Shown: positions 33,713 through 44,200 of the stretch, piece after piece
How the letters are laid out: the number at the start of each line of letters is the position of its first letter
How positions within the stretch are numbered: the first letter of the stretch is position 1
Assembly (NCBI GenBank): GCA_947492175.1
Contig: CANLMQ010000041.1
Span: 1 to 49,125, forward strand
Length of the DNA: 49,125 nucleotides
Reading direction: 5' to 3'
Source: an uncultured Draconibacterium sp.
GTDB lineage: Bacteria > Bacteroidota > Bacteroidia > Bacteroidales > Prolixibacteraceae
The notes under the pieces: generated by a model
Told to the model about the DNA's origin: nothing
Seen by the model: only the letters and a program-made list of their open reading frames with translations
Database searches by the model: none
Made by a program: the position numbers and the translations under genes

Positions 33713-34993
33713 ATGGCAGTACCTGTAATCATGCCAAGACAAGGACAATCGGTAGAATCGTGTATTCTTGGGCAATGGTATAAAGAAGTAGGCGAAGAGA
33801 TAAGCGAAGGCGATATTCTTTTCTCCTACGAAACAGACAAAGCTTCTTTTGAAGAAGAAGCAAAAGAAAGTGGAGTTCTTCTTGCAACTTTTTTTGAAGA
33901 AGGCGACGAAATTCCTGTTTTAACCAACGTAGCAGTTATTGGTAAAGCAGGAGAATCGGCGGATCAGTTTAAGCCTGGCGCTGAAACTACAGAAGAAACA
34001 CCTGAAGAAGAAGTGGTTGAAGAAACACCAAAAGTAATCGAATTTGAAGTAGAAGAATCTGCAGCAGATGCACGGATTCGTATTTCTCCGTTAGCTAAAA
34101 AAATGGCGCGGTCGATGGGTATTGATATCAAAATCGTTAAAGGATCCGGACCACACGGACGAATTATTGCCCGCGATATTGAAGAAGCTTCGAAAAAAGT
34201 AGAAACAAGTGCTCCGGCAAAAGCCGCTCCGGTAACAGCTCCTAAAGCAGCACCGGTTGCAAAAGCAGCTCCTGCTCCGGTTGTTCTTGAATCGGGCGAC
34301 GACTTCGAAGTTAAAGCCATCCCGAACATCCGCAAATTAATTGCAACAGCAATGCATCAGTCGCTTCAAAACTCGGCACAGCTTACGCACCATATGAGTG
34401 CCGATGCCCGCCAGCTGATGAAGCTGCGTAAAAAATTCAAGAAACAATTAGAGACGGGTGAAATCAAACAAAACGTTACTATTAACGATTTGGTTTGTTT
34501 TGCTGTAATTCGTGCGTTGGAAAAATTCCCACAGGTAAATACGCACTACTTGGGCGATCAGATGAAATGGTTTAACAAAGTGCACCTCGGGCTGGCAGTT
34601 GACACCGAACGTGGGTTAATGGTTCCTGCGCTTAAAAATGCCGACGATTTATCAATCACCGGTCTTTCAAGCCAATTGAAACAGTTGTCGACCGCTGCCC
34701 GCAACGGAAATGTAAATCCTGATTTATTAAATCCTGCAGCTGCATCATTCACGGTTTCTAATCTTGGAAACTACGGCGTTGAAATGTTTACTCCGGTAAT
34801 CAACTTACCACAAACAGCTATTTTAGGAGTATGTACAATAGTTCCGCGCCCAAAAGAAATTGAAGAAGGTGTTTACGGTTTTGTTCCGATGATGGGACTT
34901 TCATTAACCTACGACCACCAGGCTTTGGATGGAGGTGAAGCAACACTTTTCTTAGCAGAAATCAAGAATCAAATTGAAAACCTTTCACTTTAA
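33713..34993 (+). CDS. 2-oxoacid dehydrogenase E2 (dihydrolipoyl acyltransferase)
   Basis: The core acyltransferase of a pyruvate-type dehydrogenase complex. An N-terminal lipoyl domain (1-80) has Lys43 in YETDKASF as lipoylation site. Then come an acidic linker (about 88-118), a peripheral-subunit-binding domain (about 122-158, RISPLAKKMARSMGID), an Ala/Pro-rich hinge (about 163-198) and the catalytic domain with DHQALDGG (401-408; His402, Asp406). 426 residues. E1 follows after 12 bp; E3 is not in the window, so lipoamide dehydrogenase must come from elsewhere. Substrate (pyruvate, acetoin or branched-chain) cannot be fixed from the sequence. Confidence 0.95.
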   Translation: MAVPVIMPRQGQSVESCILGQWYKEVGEEISEGDILFSYETDKASFEEEAKESGVLLATFFEEGDEIPVLTNVAVIGKAGESADQFKPGAETTEETPEEEVVEETPKVIEFEVEESAADARIRISPLAKKMARSMGIDIKIVKGSGPHGRIIARDIEEASKKVETSAPAKAAPVTAPKAAPVAKAAPAPVVLESGDDFEVKAIPNIRKLIATAMHQSLQNSAQLTHHMSADARQLMKLRKKFKKQLETGEIKQNVTINDLVCFAVIRALEKFPQVNTHYLGDQMKWFNKVHLGLAVDTERGLMVPALKNADDLSITGLSSQLKQLSTAARNGNVNPDLLNPAAASFTVSNLGNYGVEMFTPVINLPQTAILGVCTIVPRPKEIEEGVYGFVPMMGLSLTYDHQALDGGEATLFLAEIKNQIENLSL

Positions 34994-35005
34994 AATTTAG
35001 AAAAA

Positions 35006-37474
35006 ATGCCAAAAGTACAATATATAAATCCGGATGATGTTCGTAAGCCGGGACAGATAGAATTCAAACCAATTCCTGTAAACCAGTACAGCAAAACGGT
35101 TGAAGAAGAAAAAGAGAATTTCTCGAACGAAGATTTAGTACGAATTTACCACGATATGGTGGTAATTCGCGAATTCGAAACCATGCTAAACCTGATTAAA
35201 ACACAGGGAGTATACAATGGTGTTGAATACAACCACCCCGGCCCGGCTCACCTTTCCATCGGACAGGAAGCTGCCGCAGTGGGTATGGCGTACACACTCG
35301 ATGTTGACGATTTTATCTTCGGATCGCACCGCAGCCACGGCGAAATTCTGGCCAAAGGACTATCGGCAATCGATAAACTAAGCGATGCGCAGTTGGTTGA
35401 AATTATGGACACGCACTTTAACGGAACTACAGCAGCTCCTGTAAAAGCGGGACACAAAGGATCGACCAAAGAATTAGCCATTAAATTCCTGATTTATGGA
35501 ACACTGGCTGAAATTTTCGCACGCGAAACAGGATTCAACAAAGGATTGGGAGGTTCAATGCATGCCTTTTTCACACCATTTGGAGTTTATCCGAACAACG
35601 CCATTGTTGGTGGATCGGGAGATATTGCTGTAGGTGCTGCACTTTACAAAAAAATTAACCGCAAACCCGGAATTGTAGTGGCCAACATTGGCGATGCATC
35701 AATGGCTTGCGGCCCCGTTTGGGAAGGTCTTGCCTTTGCCTCTATGGATCAGTTTACAGAACTTTGGGAAGGCGATATGAAAGGCGGCTTACCACTTGTG
35801 GTAAATATTATGAACAACCAATACGGAATGGGTGGACAAACTTGTGGCGAGACCATGGGTTACGATATAGCTGCCCGCATTGGAGCAGGTGTGAACCGCG
35901 ATCAAATGCATGCTGAGCGCGTTGACGGATACAATCCGTTGGCAGTTATTGACGCCTACAAACGTAAAAAGAAAATCTTAGAGAAAAAACGCGGCCCGGT
36001 TCTTTTAGATGTGTTAACATACCGCTACAGCGGACACTCACCGTCTGATGCTTCTTCGTACCGTTCGAAAGAGGAAATTGAAGCATGGGAAGCACAAGAT
36101 TCAATTGTTTGGTTTGGTAAAGAATTGGTAAAGGCAGGTGTTGCAACCGAAGCCGAACTGGAAGCAATTAAAGCCGGAACTACCGACCTAATCACCAATT
36201 CGATGAAACTGGCCATTGACCCGGAAGTTTCTCCGTTGATGGATGTAAAATCGAAACCGGATCAAATTGGCGATATGATGTTCAGCAACCAGTCTATCGA
36301 CAAAATGGAAGACCGACCGGTGGAAGTAAACCACCCGATGGAAGAAAATCCACGCGTAAAACAGCTGAAAAACAAAGAGCGTTTTATGTTCGACAAAAAC
36401 GGTAAACCATTTTCAAAAATTAAAACCTATGGTTTGCGCGACGGACTTTTTGAAGCCATCATCGACCGTTTTTACAAAGATCCTACACTGGTTGCTTATG
36501 GCGAAGAAAACCGCGACTGGGGTGGTGCTTTTGCCGTGTACCGCGGACTAACCGAAGCGCTGCCTTACAACCGTTTATTTAACTCGCCTATTTCTGAAGC
36601 ATCGATTATTGGAACTGCAATTGGATACGCCATGTGCGGAGGCCGTGTAATTCCTGAAATTATGTACTGCGATTTCCTTGGCCGTTGTGGCGACGAAGTT
36701 TTCAACCAGCTTCCAAAATGGCAGGCCATGAGTGGAAATGTATTAAAAATGCCGGTAGTAATCCGAGTTTCGGTAGGTTCGAAATACGGAGCACAGCACT
36801 CGCAGGACTGGACAGCTTTGGCAGCCCACATTCCTGGATTAAAAGTGGTATTCCCGGTTTCACCTTACGATGCAAAAGGTTTGATGAACACTGCATTACA
36901 GGGAACCGATCCAGTAATATTCTTCGAAAGCCAGCGTTTGTACGACATTGGCGAGCAGTTCCACGAAGGTGGCGTACCTGAAGGCTACTACGAAATTCCG
37001 TTTGGCGAGCCGGACATTAAAAAAGAAGGAAAAGATGTTACCATATTAACCATCGGAGCAACGCTTTACCGCGCTTTGGATGCCGCCAAAGAACTAGAAG
37101 AAAAATACAATCTGTCGGCCGAAGTGATCGATTCAAGATGTATGGTTCCGTTTAACTATGAACCGGTAATCGAGTCGGTGAAAAAGACCGGAAGAATTAT
37201 TATTTCGGGCGATGCGTCAGCACGCGGATCATTCTTACGCGATATGGCTTCAAATATTACCGAACTGGCATTCGATTATTTAGATGCTCCTCCGGTGGTA
37301 GTAGGTTCGCGCAACTGGATAACTCCGGCCTACGAACTGGAAGACGTTTTCTTCCCGCAGGCAAGCTGGATCATCGACGCTATCAACGAAAAAATCCTTC
37401 CGTTGGAAGGACATGTAAACAAAAGTAATTTTACCGAAGCGGAACAACTGGACAGGAACGCAAGAGGTATTTAA
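35006..37474 (+). CDS. 2-oxoacid dehydrogenase E1, alpha and beta fused
   Basis: The thiamine-diphosphate-dependent decarboxylating component. Alpha part about 1-440: HRSHGEILAKG (about 109-119), GGSMHAFF, and the ThDP site NIGDASMACGPVWEGLAFAS to NNQYGMGGQ (about 226-274). Beta part about 480-822: YGEENRDWGGAFAVYRGLTE, then SPISEASIIGTAIGYAMCGG, with the C-terminal transketolase domain after about 690. The two subunits are usually separate genes; in many Bacteroidota they are one chain of about 800 residues, as here (822). E2 is immediately upstream and both are probably under the divergent GntR regulator. Confidence 0.95.
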   Translation: MPKVQYINPDDVRKPGQIEFKPIPVNQYSKTVEEEKENFSNEDLVRIYHDMVVIREFETMLNLIKTQGVYNGVEYNHPGPAHLSIGQEAAAVGMAYTLDVDDFIFGSHRSHGEILAKGLSAIDKLSDAQLVEIMDTHFNGTTAAPVKAGHKGSTKELAIKFLIYGTLAEIFARETGFNKGLGGSMHAFFTPFGVYPNNAIVGGSGDIAVGAALYKKINRKPGIVVANIGDASMACGPVWEGLAFASMDQFTELWEGDMKGGLPLVVNIMNNQYGMGGQTCGETMGYDIAARIGAGVNRDQMHAERVDGYNPLAVIDAYKRKKKILEKKRGPVLLDVLTYRYSGHSPSDASSYRSKEEIEAWEAQDSIVWFGKELVKAGVATEAELEAIKAGTTDLITNSMKLAIDPEVSPLMDVKSKPDQIGDMMFSNQSIDKMEDRPVEVNHPMEENPRVKQLKNKERFMFDKNGKPFSKIKTYGLRDGLFEAIIDRFYKDPTLVAYGEENRDWGGAFAVYRGLTEALPYNRLFNSPISEASIIGTAIGYAMCGGRVIPEIMYCDFLGRCGDEVFNQLPKWQAMSGNVLKMPVVIRVSVGSKYGAQHSQDWTALAAHIPGLKVVFPVSPYDAKGLMNTALQGTDPVIFFESQRLYDIGEQFHEGGVPEGYYEIPFGEPDIKKEGKDVTILTIGATLYRALDAAKELEEKYNLSAEVIDSRCMVPFNYEPVIESVKKTGRIIISGDASARGSFLRDMASNITELAFDYLDAPPVVVGSRNWITPAYELEDVFFPQASWIIDAINEKILPLEGHVNKSNFTEAEQLDRNARGI

Positions 37475-37534
37475 CTTAAGTGTAGTGGCTCAACTTTGAG
37501 TTCGGGCAGCTATTACTAATAACCAGAAAATAAG

Positions 37535-37566
37535 AATCCGGTTTCGAAAGAGGCCGGATTTTTTAC
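37535..37566 (+). terminator. Terminator of the E2-E1 operon
   Basis: AATCCGG pairs with CCGGATT around a 12-nt loop, then a T-tract. It overlaps the end of the convergent DUF423 gene. Confidence 0.8.
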
Positions 37567-37934
37567 ATCTTCTTCCAAACAGCAACAAACAACATCGCCC
37601 ACCCGGCAATAAAGCTCAAACCTCCCAAAGGAGTAATTGCTCCCAACCATTTTATTCCGGAAATGGCCAGAACATACAAACTCCCCGAAAACAAAACAAC
37701 TCCTGCCGTAAGTAGTATGGCCGACCATTTCAATTGCAACGAGGGCACTAAATAAGCCAGCACTCCAACCAACAATAGTCCCAAAGCATGATAGAAATGA
37801 TATTCAACACCAGTTTTCCAGGTAACCAGCATTTCAGATGATAAATACGATTTTAAACCGTGTGCACCAAACGCACCAAGTCCTACAGCCATTGCCAACA
37901 ATACGGAAGCTGTCATTAATATGGTTTTGCTCAT
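37563..37934 (-). CDS. DUF423 membrane protein
   Basis: A 123-residue inner-membrane protein with four hydrophobic helices, matching DUF423 (YwdK-like). GLGAFGAHGLKSYL (about 16-29) and EYHFYHALGLLLVG (about 44-57) are the family's hallmarks. The start at ATG 37934 (MSKTILMT) is preferred; an upstream ATG would add 11 unlikely residues. Function of the family is unknown. Confidence 0.9.
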   Translation of the reverse strand: MSKTILMTASVLLAMAVGLGAFGAHGLKSYLSSEMLVTWKTGVEYHFYHALGLLLVGVLAYLVPSLQLKWSAILLTAGVVLFSGSLYVLAISGIKWLGAITPLGGLSFIAGWAMLFVAVWKKM

Positions 37935-38041
37935 TATTATTCTTTTAAAAGATTTACAAAAGAACAATAGAAATAAGCACTTGTTTTATCGATCAATCAA
38001 ATATTGAAGATTTATCATTCCACTAGCGTGAAGTGGTTGAA

Positions 38042-38830
38042 TCAATACAAACGTAAAGGCTGCCCAATCCTCAATGTTGAGTTTTCAGAAATGCGGTTTA
38101 AACGACAGATCTCGCGAATTGAAGTTTTAAAACGGCGCGAAATCACCCACAGCGAATCGCCCGAGCGTACTTTATAATATTCGGGCACAGCAACATTTGT
38201 AGAATATCCTTTGGGTTTTAACTTTTTATGCAAAGCTGTTAAACTTTCCATATCAAAAGCATCTTCCCGTATCTGTTTATTCTTGAAATCGAATACCAGC
38301 TCCGGGTCAAAAGCCCTTCCGTTTTCATGCATTTCAAAATGCAAATGAGATCCGCGTGCCCTTCCGGTACTTCCGGCCAATCCAATAGGCTGGCCTTTTT
38401 CGACCCAATCTCCGAGCTTCACCAAAAACCTTGTCTGGTGGGCATAATAGGTTTGAATGTTATTTTTATGCTGAAGTATGATAATATTTCCCCATCCGGT
38501 TCCCCAACCTGCGCGAATAACAGTACCACTTTGCGATGCTACAATGGTATCTCCCCTGTCCATTTTAATGTCGGTGCCATAATGCATTCTTCCTGAACGC
38601 GGACCATAACGACTAATAATATATCCGTCATTTCCCGGAATCAGGAAACGGGCCAAATAACCACGGTCCAATTCCTTTATACTGTCCTGAATTGCATTCC
38701 ATTTTTGTAGTGTTACCGGATTTGTTTTGCCTTCAACAATTACCAGCTCATCGGTATTTACATACTGGCCAAATACCGGGGCACTTACAAACAATATAAA
38801 TAATAGTAGTAAACCAAGTGTTCGAAACAT
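38042..38830 (-). CDS. M23 family metallopeptidase with C-terminal LysM
   Basis: A probable periplasmic peptidoglycan endopeptidase. A signal peptide (1-21, ending PVFGQ) leads to the peptidase_M23 (LytM) domain (about 65-185): His83 and Asp87 in MHYGTD, His131 in YYAHQ and His164 in SHLHFEMH, the full zinc/catalytic set. A LysM peptidoglycan-binding domain closes the protein (about 218-262, YKVRSGDSLWVISRRF). 262 residues. Cutting of cross-linking peptides during growth or division is the family role; whether this one is active is suggested by the complete site. Confidence 0.95.
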   Translation of the reverse strand: MFRTLGLLLLFILFVSAPVFGQYVNTDELVIVEGKTNPVTLQKWNAIQDSIKELDRGYLARFLIPGNDGYIISRYGPRSGRMHYGTDIKMDRGDTIVASQSGTVIRAGWGTGWGNIIILQHKNNIQTYYAHQTRFLVKLGDWVEKGQPIGLAGSTGRARGSHLHFEMHENGRAFDPELVFDFKNKQIREDAFDMESLTALHKKLKPKGYSTNVAVPEYYKVRSGDSLWVISRRFKTSIREICRLNRISENSTLRIGQPLRLY

Positions 38831-38957
38831 TGTGCAATAGTAACTAAATCTGTTTAAAAATTAAATACCCGAAAAACCTTTAACAAACATTTTCGAATCA
38901 TTTAAAAACCATTAACATAATTGTAACCCACATTTCTGTTTAATTATGGTTTATTCC

Positions 38958-38965
38958 TATATTTG
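38958..38965 (+). promoter_or_regulatory. -7 promoter box before the His-rich/cus operon
   Basis: TATATTTG fits TAnnTTTG; about 150 nt of leader would precede the His-rich gene. A 9-codon ORF (MGVLRVLK, at about 39022-39048) lies in this leader. Confidence 0.5.
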
Positions 38966-39114
38966 TAATTGATGAAACGACCATAAGAAAAAAGTACGCA
39001 CAAAGGCAAACGATTAAAATCATGGGAGTTCTACGGGTATTGAAGTAAAAAATTTGAATTGGTGCCATATTTGATTGTAATACAAAACATTAATAGAAAC
39101 ACATTCAAGTGAAA

Positions 39115-39522
39115 ATGAGGAAATTAATATCGATAGCTGTTCTTGCGGTGTATACCGTAGTAATGGCTCATAATTTTATTCCTCATCACCACCATTCAAT
39201 ACACACACGAGGATCGCAACACTGCGAGCTGGAGAAATCAAACAAACCTGACTGCAATCACAAAGAAAACGCTGATCATTCAATCCATATTATAGAGGAT
39301 TGTTGTTTGGCGCACCATCAACATGCATTCTGTAGTTTTGATGAAGAATTAGTCTTGATGAAATGGATAAGTCTTTCCGACTTGTTTCTACCATCAACTG
39401 AAATAATATTTGCAGAATTGGCTCCATCCGGGCAAAAATTTTCTGACACCTATCTCCCATTTCAAACACAAAATCCGCATTGCCGGGATGTTCAACTCCG
39501 CGGCCCTCCACAGCTTTCGTAA
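39115..39522 (+). CDS. His- and Cys-rich exported or membrane-anchored small protein
   Basis: A 135-residue protein; a GTG 6 nt upstream would add two residues. Residues 1-20 are a hydrophobic signal or anchor (MRKLISIAVLAVYTVVMAHN). What follows is dense in His and Cys: FIPHHHHSIH (21-30), then clusters near 36-50, and EDCCLAHHQHAFC (about 61-73). No catalytic domain is recognised. Placed directly before a CusB-CusA-CusC-type operon, it most likely binds a metal ion such as copper, silver, zinc or cobalt in the periplasm. That role is inferred from composition and context only. Confidence 0.75.
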   Translation: MRKLISIAVLAVYTVVMAHNFIPHHHHSIHTRGSQHCELEKSNKPDCNHKENADHSIHIIEDCCLAHHQHAFCSFDEELVLMKWISLSDLFLPSTEIIFAELAPSGQKFSDTYLPFQTQNPHCRDVQLRGPPQLS

Positions 39523-39573
39523 TAAAATTTTAAATGGCTTATTAGTAAAGCCAACCCTCAAGCGCTCACAAAA

Positions 39574-39608
39574 ATTCAAAACACGATCTGTTTAGATCAA
39601 TTTTGAAT
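39574..39608 (+). terminator. Hairpin between the His-rich gene and the adaptor gene
   Basis: ATTCAAAA (39574-39581) pairs with TTTTGAAT (39601-39608); an inner GATC/GATC pair stands around TGTTTA. It could reduce read-through into the efflux genes, or be a control point. Confidence 0.4.
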
Positions 39609-39690
39609 ACAAAAACAAATTAAAATTAAAGTATTGCATGTGGGAATACCAGCTACCCAATCACTTTAAATTTATAACAAGAAATTATAT

Positions 39691-41202
39691 ATGAAAAAAT
39701 TATATTACCTGATTTTCGTATTGTTCATTGTTTCATCCTGCCAGAATAAAAAGCAGCACGAAGAAGCTGAACACAACGAACACGAACATGGTGAAGTAAG
39801 TTTAAAATTTACAAACTATAACGCCGATTACGAACTATTTGCAGAGCTTACGCCCATAGTTGCAGGCGAACCGGTTGAGATTCTGGCACACTTTACAAAA
39901 TTATCTGATTTTTCGGCACTCTCGGAAGGTAGTGTTACGGCCAGCCTGTCAATCGGGACCAAAGTTATTCGCCAGAAACTGGAGCAGCCAACCCGCCCCG
40001 GGATTTACCTTTTCCAGCTTCAGCCCGAAGTTACCGGACAGGGGAAACTACAATTTGATATTGAAACAGATGGCGGAAAATCGTCTGTAACAATCAACGG
40101 GGTTGAAGTTTTTGCTGATGACCATGAAGCCATTCACGAAGCGGAAGAAGCTACCGAGGAGCATCCCAATGCCATTACGTTTACCAAAGAACACTCGTGG
40201 AAAATTGATTTTGCAACCGGAATGCCCAGGGTAGAATCTTTTGGAGAAATAGTAAAAACAACCGCAAAGGTTCAGTCGGCACAATCAGAAGAGGTATTAC
40301 TTACTGCAAAAGCCGCCGGAATTGTTCAGTTTAAAACCAACGGCCTTACCGAAGGAACTAAAGTTTTAAAAGGGAGAACGTTGTTTACCATTTCGGCTGA
40401 TAGTTTTGCCGACAACAACATGAACGTTCGTTACAACGAAGCAAAAACAAATTTTGAAAAAGCAGAAGCCGATTACAAACGAAAATCAGAATTAATTAAA
40501 GACCGGTTGGTTTCTCAAAAAGAACTGATTGAATCGAAAGCTACCTATGAAAATGCCAAAACCAGGTACGAGAATCTTCAAAAGAATTTTAGCAACGGCG
40601 GACAAAATGTGATTAGCCCGAAATCGGGGTTTGCCAAACACATTTACGTAACCAACGGCCAATATGTGGAAGCCGGGCAGGCACTTGTATCCATATCAGA
40701 AAATAAGAACCTGTATTTGAAAGCCGAAGTGCAGCAAAAATATGCCGACGCTTTACCCTATATAAAAACGGCAACCATACGTTCGTTAAGTAATAATGCT
40801 GCTTTTAGCCTGGAAGAACTGAACGGAAAAATTGTTTCGTTTTCGAAAAATGTATCAGACGAAAGTTACCTGATTCCGGTAATACTGCAAATTGAAAACC
40901 GTGCAGAAATAGTTCCCGGAAGTTTTATGGAAGTCTTTTTGAATACAGAAACAAAAACCGATGCGCTTACAATTCCGAACAGCGCATTGATTGAAGAACA
41001 GGGATCATTTAAAGTATTTGTACAGAGTGATCCTGAAACATTTGAAAAACGCGAAATAAAAGTCGGGAAAACCGACGGAGTAAAAACAGAAGTTCTGAAG
41101 GGATTAAATCCTGACGAAAGAATTGTAACCAAAGGTGCCATTCTTGTTAAGCTGGCCGCAGTTTCCAATAGTCTTGACCCGCACGCCGGTCACGTTCATT
41201 AA
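39691..41202 (+). CDS. RND efflux periplasmic adaptor (CusB/CzcB-like) lipoprotein
   Basis: The membrane-fusion subunit that joins inner-membrane pump and outer-membrane channel. Lipoprotein signal with Cys17 (IVSSCQNK). Next is a His-rich start of the mature protein (His23, His28, His31, His33). Then an N-terminal domain seen in heavy-metal adaptors (about 38-150), barrel-sandwich and alpha-helical hairpin (about 180-320, with QKELIESKATYENAKTRYE) and beta-barrel/proximal domains to 503. A second His-containing run ends the protein (HAGHVH). The His clusters support metal rather than drug export. RND pump gene follows after 11 bp. Confidence 0.94.
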   Translation: MKKLYYLIFVLFIVSSCQNKKQHEEAEHNEHEHGEVSLKFTNYNADYELFAELTPIVAGEPVEILAHFTKLSDFSALSEGSVTASLSIGTKVIRQKLEQPTRPGIYLFQLQPEVTGQGKLQFDIETDGGKSSVTINGVEVFADDHEAIHEAEEATEEHPNAITFTKEHSWKIDFATGMPRVESFGEIVKTTAKVQSAQSEEVLLTAKAAGIVQFKTNGLTEGTKVLKGRTLFTISADSFADNNMNVRYNEAKTNFEKAEADYKRKSELIKDRLVSQKELIESKATYENAKTRYENLQKNFSNGGQNVISPKSGFAKHIYVTNGQYVEAGQALVSISENKNLYLKAEVQQKYADALPYIKTATIRSLSNNAAFSLEELNGKIVSFSKNVSDESYLIPVILQIENRAEIVPGSFMEVFLNTETKTDALTIPNSALIEEQGSFKVFVQSDPETFEKREIKVGKTDGVKTEVLKGLNPDERIVTKGAILVKLAAVSNSLDPHAGHVH

Positions 41203-41213
41203 AATTACAAGCT

Positions 41214-44200
41214 ATGTTAAATAATATCATACAGTTTTCATTAAAAAATAAGCTGCTGGTACTTATTACTGCTGTGGTTTTAATGCTAGCCGGAATGTAC
41301 ACCGCGTCGGAACTTGACGTTGATGTATTTCCCGATTTAACTGCACCAACAGTGGTAGTAATGACCGATGCACACGGAATGGCTGCCGAAGAAGTTGAAC
41401 GTCTGGTAACTTTTCCCATAGAAACCGCAGTAAACGGAGCAACTGATGTGCGCAGGGTGCGTTCTGCATCGTCGCTGGGTTTTTCGTTTGTCTGGGTTGA
41501 ATTTGACTGGGGCACCGATGTGTACAAAGCCCGCCAGGTTGTAAGCGAAAAATTAATTACTGTTTCAGGGCAAATGCCGCTGGGAATCGACCAGCCGATG
41601 CTGGCTCCGCAATCGTCGGTAATGGGCGAGATCCTGTTTATCGGGTTACAATCGGACAGTACCAATATGATGGATTTGAGAACCATTGCCGAGTGGAACG
41701 TCCAACCGGTAATTTTAGCAACCGGAGGTGTTTCGCAGGTTACCATTATTGGTGGCGATTACAAACAATACCAGGTTCTGGCCGATCCGCAAAAACTAAA
41801 ATTTTACGATGTTTCGTTAAACGAACTGGCCGAAATCTGCAAAGGAATTTCGCAAAACTCAACCGGGGGTGTTGTTCGTCAGTACGGAAATGAATATTCG
41901 GTTCGCGGGGTAGCCCGTACATTTGACCTGGAAGAACTGGGCAATTCATTTATAAAACAAAGAAACGGATCGCCGGTACGCGTAAACGATGTAGCCGAAG
42001 TAATTGTAGGAAGTGCGGTAAAAATGGGTTATGCATCGCAAAATGCCACTCCGGCCATCATCCTTTCCATTTCAAAACAACCCAACGTAAATACGCTTCA
42101 GTTAACCGAGCGTATCGAGAAAAACCTGGAGGAGCTAAAGAAAACGCTTCCTACCGATGTTCGTTTAGATACTAAAATTTTCAGACAAGCAGATTTTATT
42201 GAAAAATCGGTTAGCAACGTACAGCGTGCGCTGCTCGAAGGAGCTTTGTTTGTTATTATCATCCTCTTTTTGTTTTTAGGCAGTTTTCGAACTACCATTA
42301 TTTCGGTGCTGGCTATTCCGCTGTCGCTGTTAATGGCAATTTTGGTTTTCCGCTTATTGGGAATAACAATCAACACAATGAGTTTGGGTGGAATGACCAT
42401 CGCAATCGGGTCGCTCGTTGACGATGCAATTATTGATGTTGAGAACGTTTTTAAACGACTGCGCGAAAATCACAAACGACCAAAGGAAGAACAACTTTCA
42501 TCGTTTAAAGTGGTATTCGAAGCTTCCAAAGAAATAAGAGCTTCCATTATGAATGCTACCATTATCATTATCGTTGCATTTATGCCTTTGTTTTTTCTCT
42601 CGGGAATGGAAGGAAGAATGTTAAAGCCTCTGGGAATCGCCTATATCGTTTCGCTTTTTTCTTCGTTAATTGTAGCACTTACAGTTACTCCGCAGCTTTG
42701 TAAAATATTGCTGTCAACAAAAAAATACCTGACACGAAAAGAAAAACAGGGCTGGTTTACGCGTAACCTTTTTGCTGTTTACGAAAAAGCATTAATCAGG
42801 GCACTGAAGTTTAAAAAGACCGTTTTACTGGCAACCGGTGCAATGTTGGTAGTTACTATTATTGCTTTATCAGGAATGGGGCGAAGCTTTCTTCCCGACT
42901 TTAACGAAGGTGCACTAACCATTTCGGCGGTTAGTAAACCTGGGATATCGCTCGAAGAATCGAATAAACTGGGGAATTTAATAGAGACCGAACTTCATAA
43001 AATTCCGGAAGTAATTCACACCACACGACGCACCGGGCGCGGAGAACTTGACGAACATTCGCAAACTACAAACAGTGCCGAAATTGATGTAAGTTATAGT
43101 TTAGATGATCGGAAGAATGACGAATTTCTGAAAGATGTTCGCGCAAAACTGGCAGCTATTCCGGGAATTGCATCAACGGTTGGGCAGCCGCTTGGGCACC
43201 GGATTGACCACATGCTTTCGGGAACACGGGCCAACATTGCCATAAAACTTTTCGGAACCGATTTAAACAAACTCTTCGAAATTGGGAACCAGATAAAACA
43301 CTCGGTAAACGGAATTGAAGGTTTAGTAGACGTCAATGTGGAACAACAGGTTGAAATACCACAAATCCAAATACGTGCCAACCGCGAAATGCTGGCGGCC
43401 TACGGAATTACCATCGAGCAGTTTAACGAATATATCGACGTTGCCTTTGCCGGTAAAAAATTGGCAGATATATACGAGGGACAAAAACGTTTCGACCTGA
43501 TTGTACGCTTAAACAAAGACTACACTGAAAGCATGGAAGGAATAGAAAATGCCCTGATAGAAACTGCTAACGGACAAAAAGTTCCCCTAAATCAGGTTGC
43601 AGAAATTGTTTCGGCTGCCGGGCCCAGCTCAATCAGTCGCGAAAATGTACAACGAAAAGTTGTGGTTTCAGCCAATGTTGCCGACCGCGACTTGCTGAGT
43701 GTTGTTAACGACATTAAAAAAAGTGTTAACAAAAATGTAGAATTCCCGGAAGGCTACCGGATTGAATACGGCGGTCAGTTTGAAAGCGAAGCACGGGCTT
43801 CAAAAACACTCCTTTTCGCGTCGCTGGTTTCAATCCTCCTGATTTTCCTGATTCTTTTCCAGGAGTTCAGAGACATGAAACTTGCAGGAATTATATTGCT
43901 TAATCTGCCACTTGCTCTTATTGGCGGTGTATTCACCATCTATTTTACAACACAAATCGTAAGCATTCCGGTAATGATTGGATTTATAACATTATTTGGA
44001 ATTGCCACCCGAAACGGAATTCTATTGGTCTCGCATTACAAACAATTGCAAGGCAGAGGTGTGTCGTTAAACGAAACAATAATAAAAGGATCAATCGACC
44101 GGTTAAATCCGATTTTAATGACCGCATTAACTGCAGCGCTGGCCTTAATTCCGCTGGCGATGAATGGTGATGCTACCGGGAATGAGATACAAAGTCCAAT

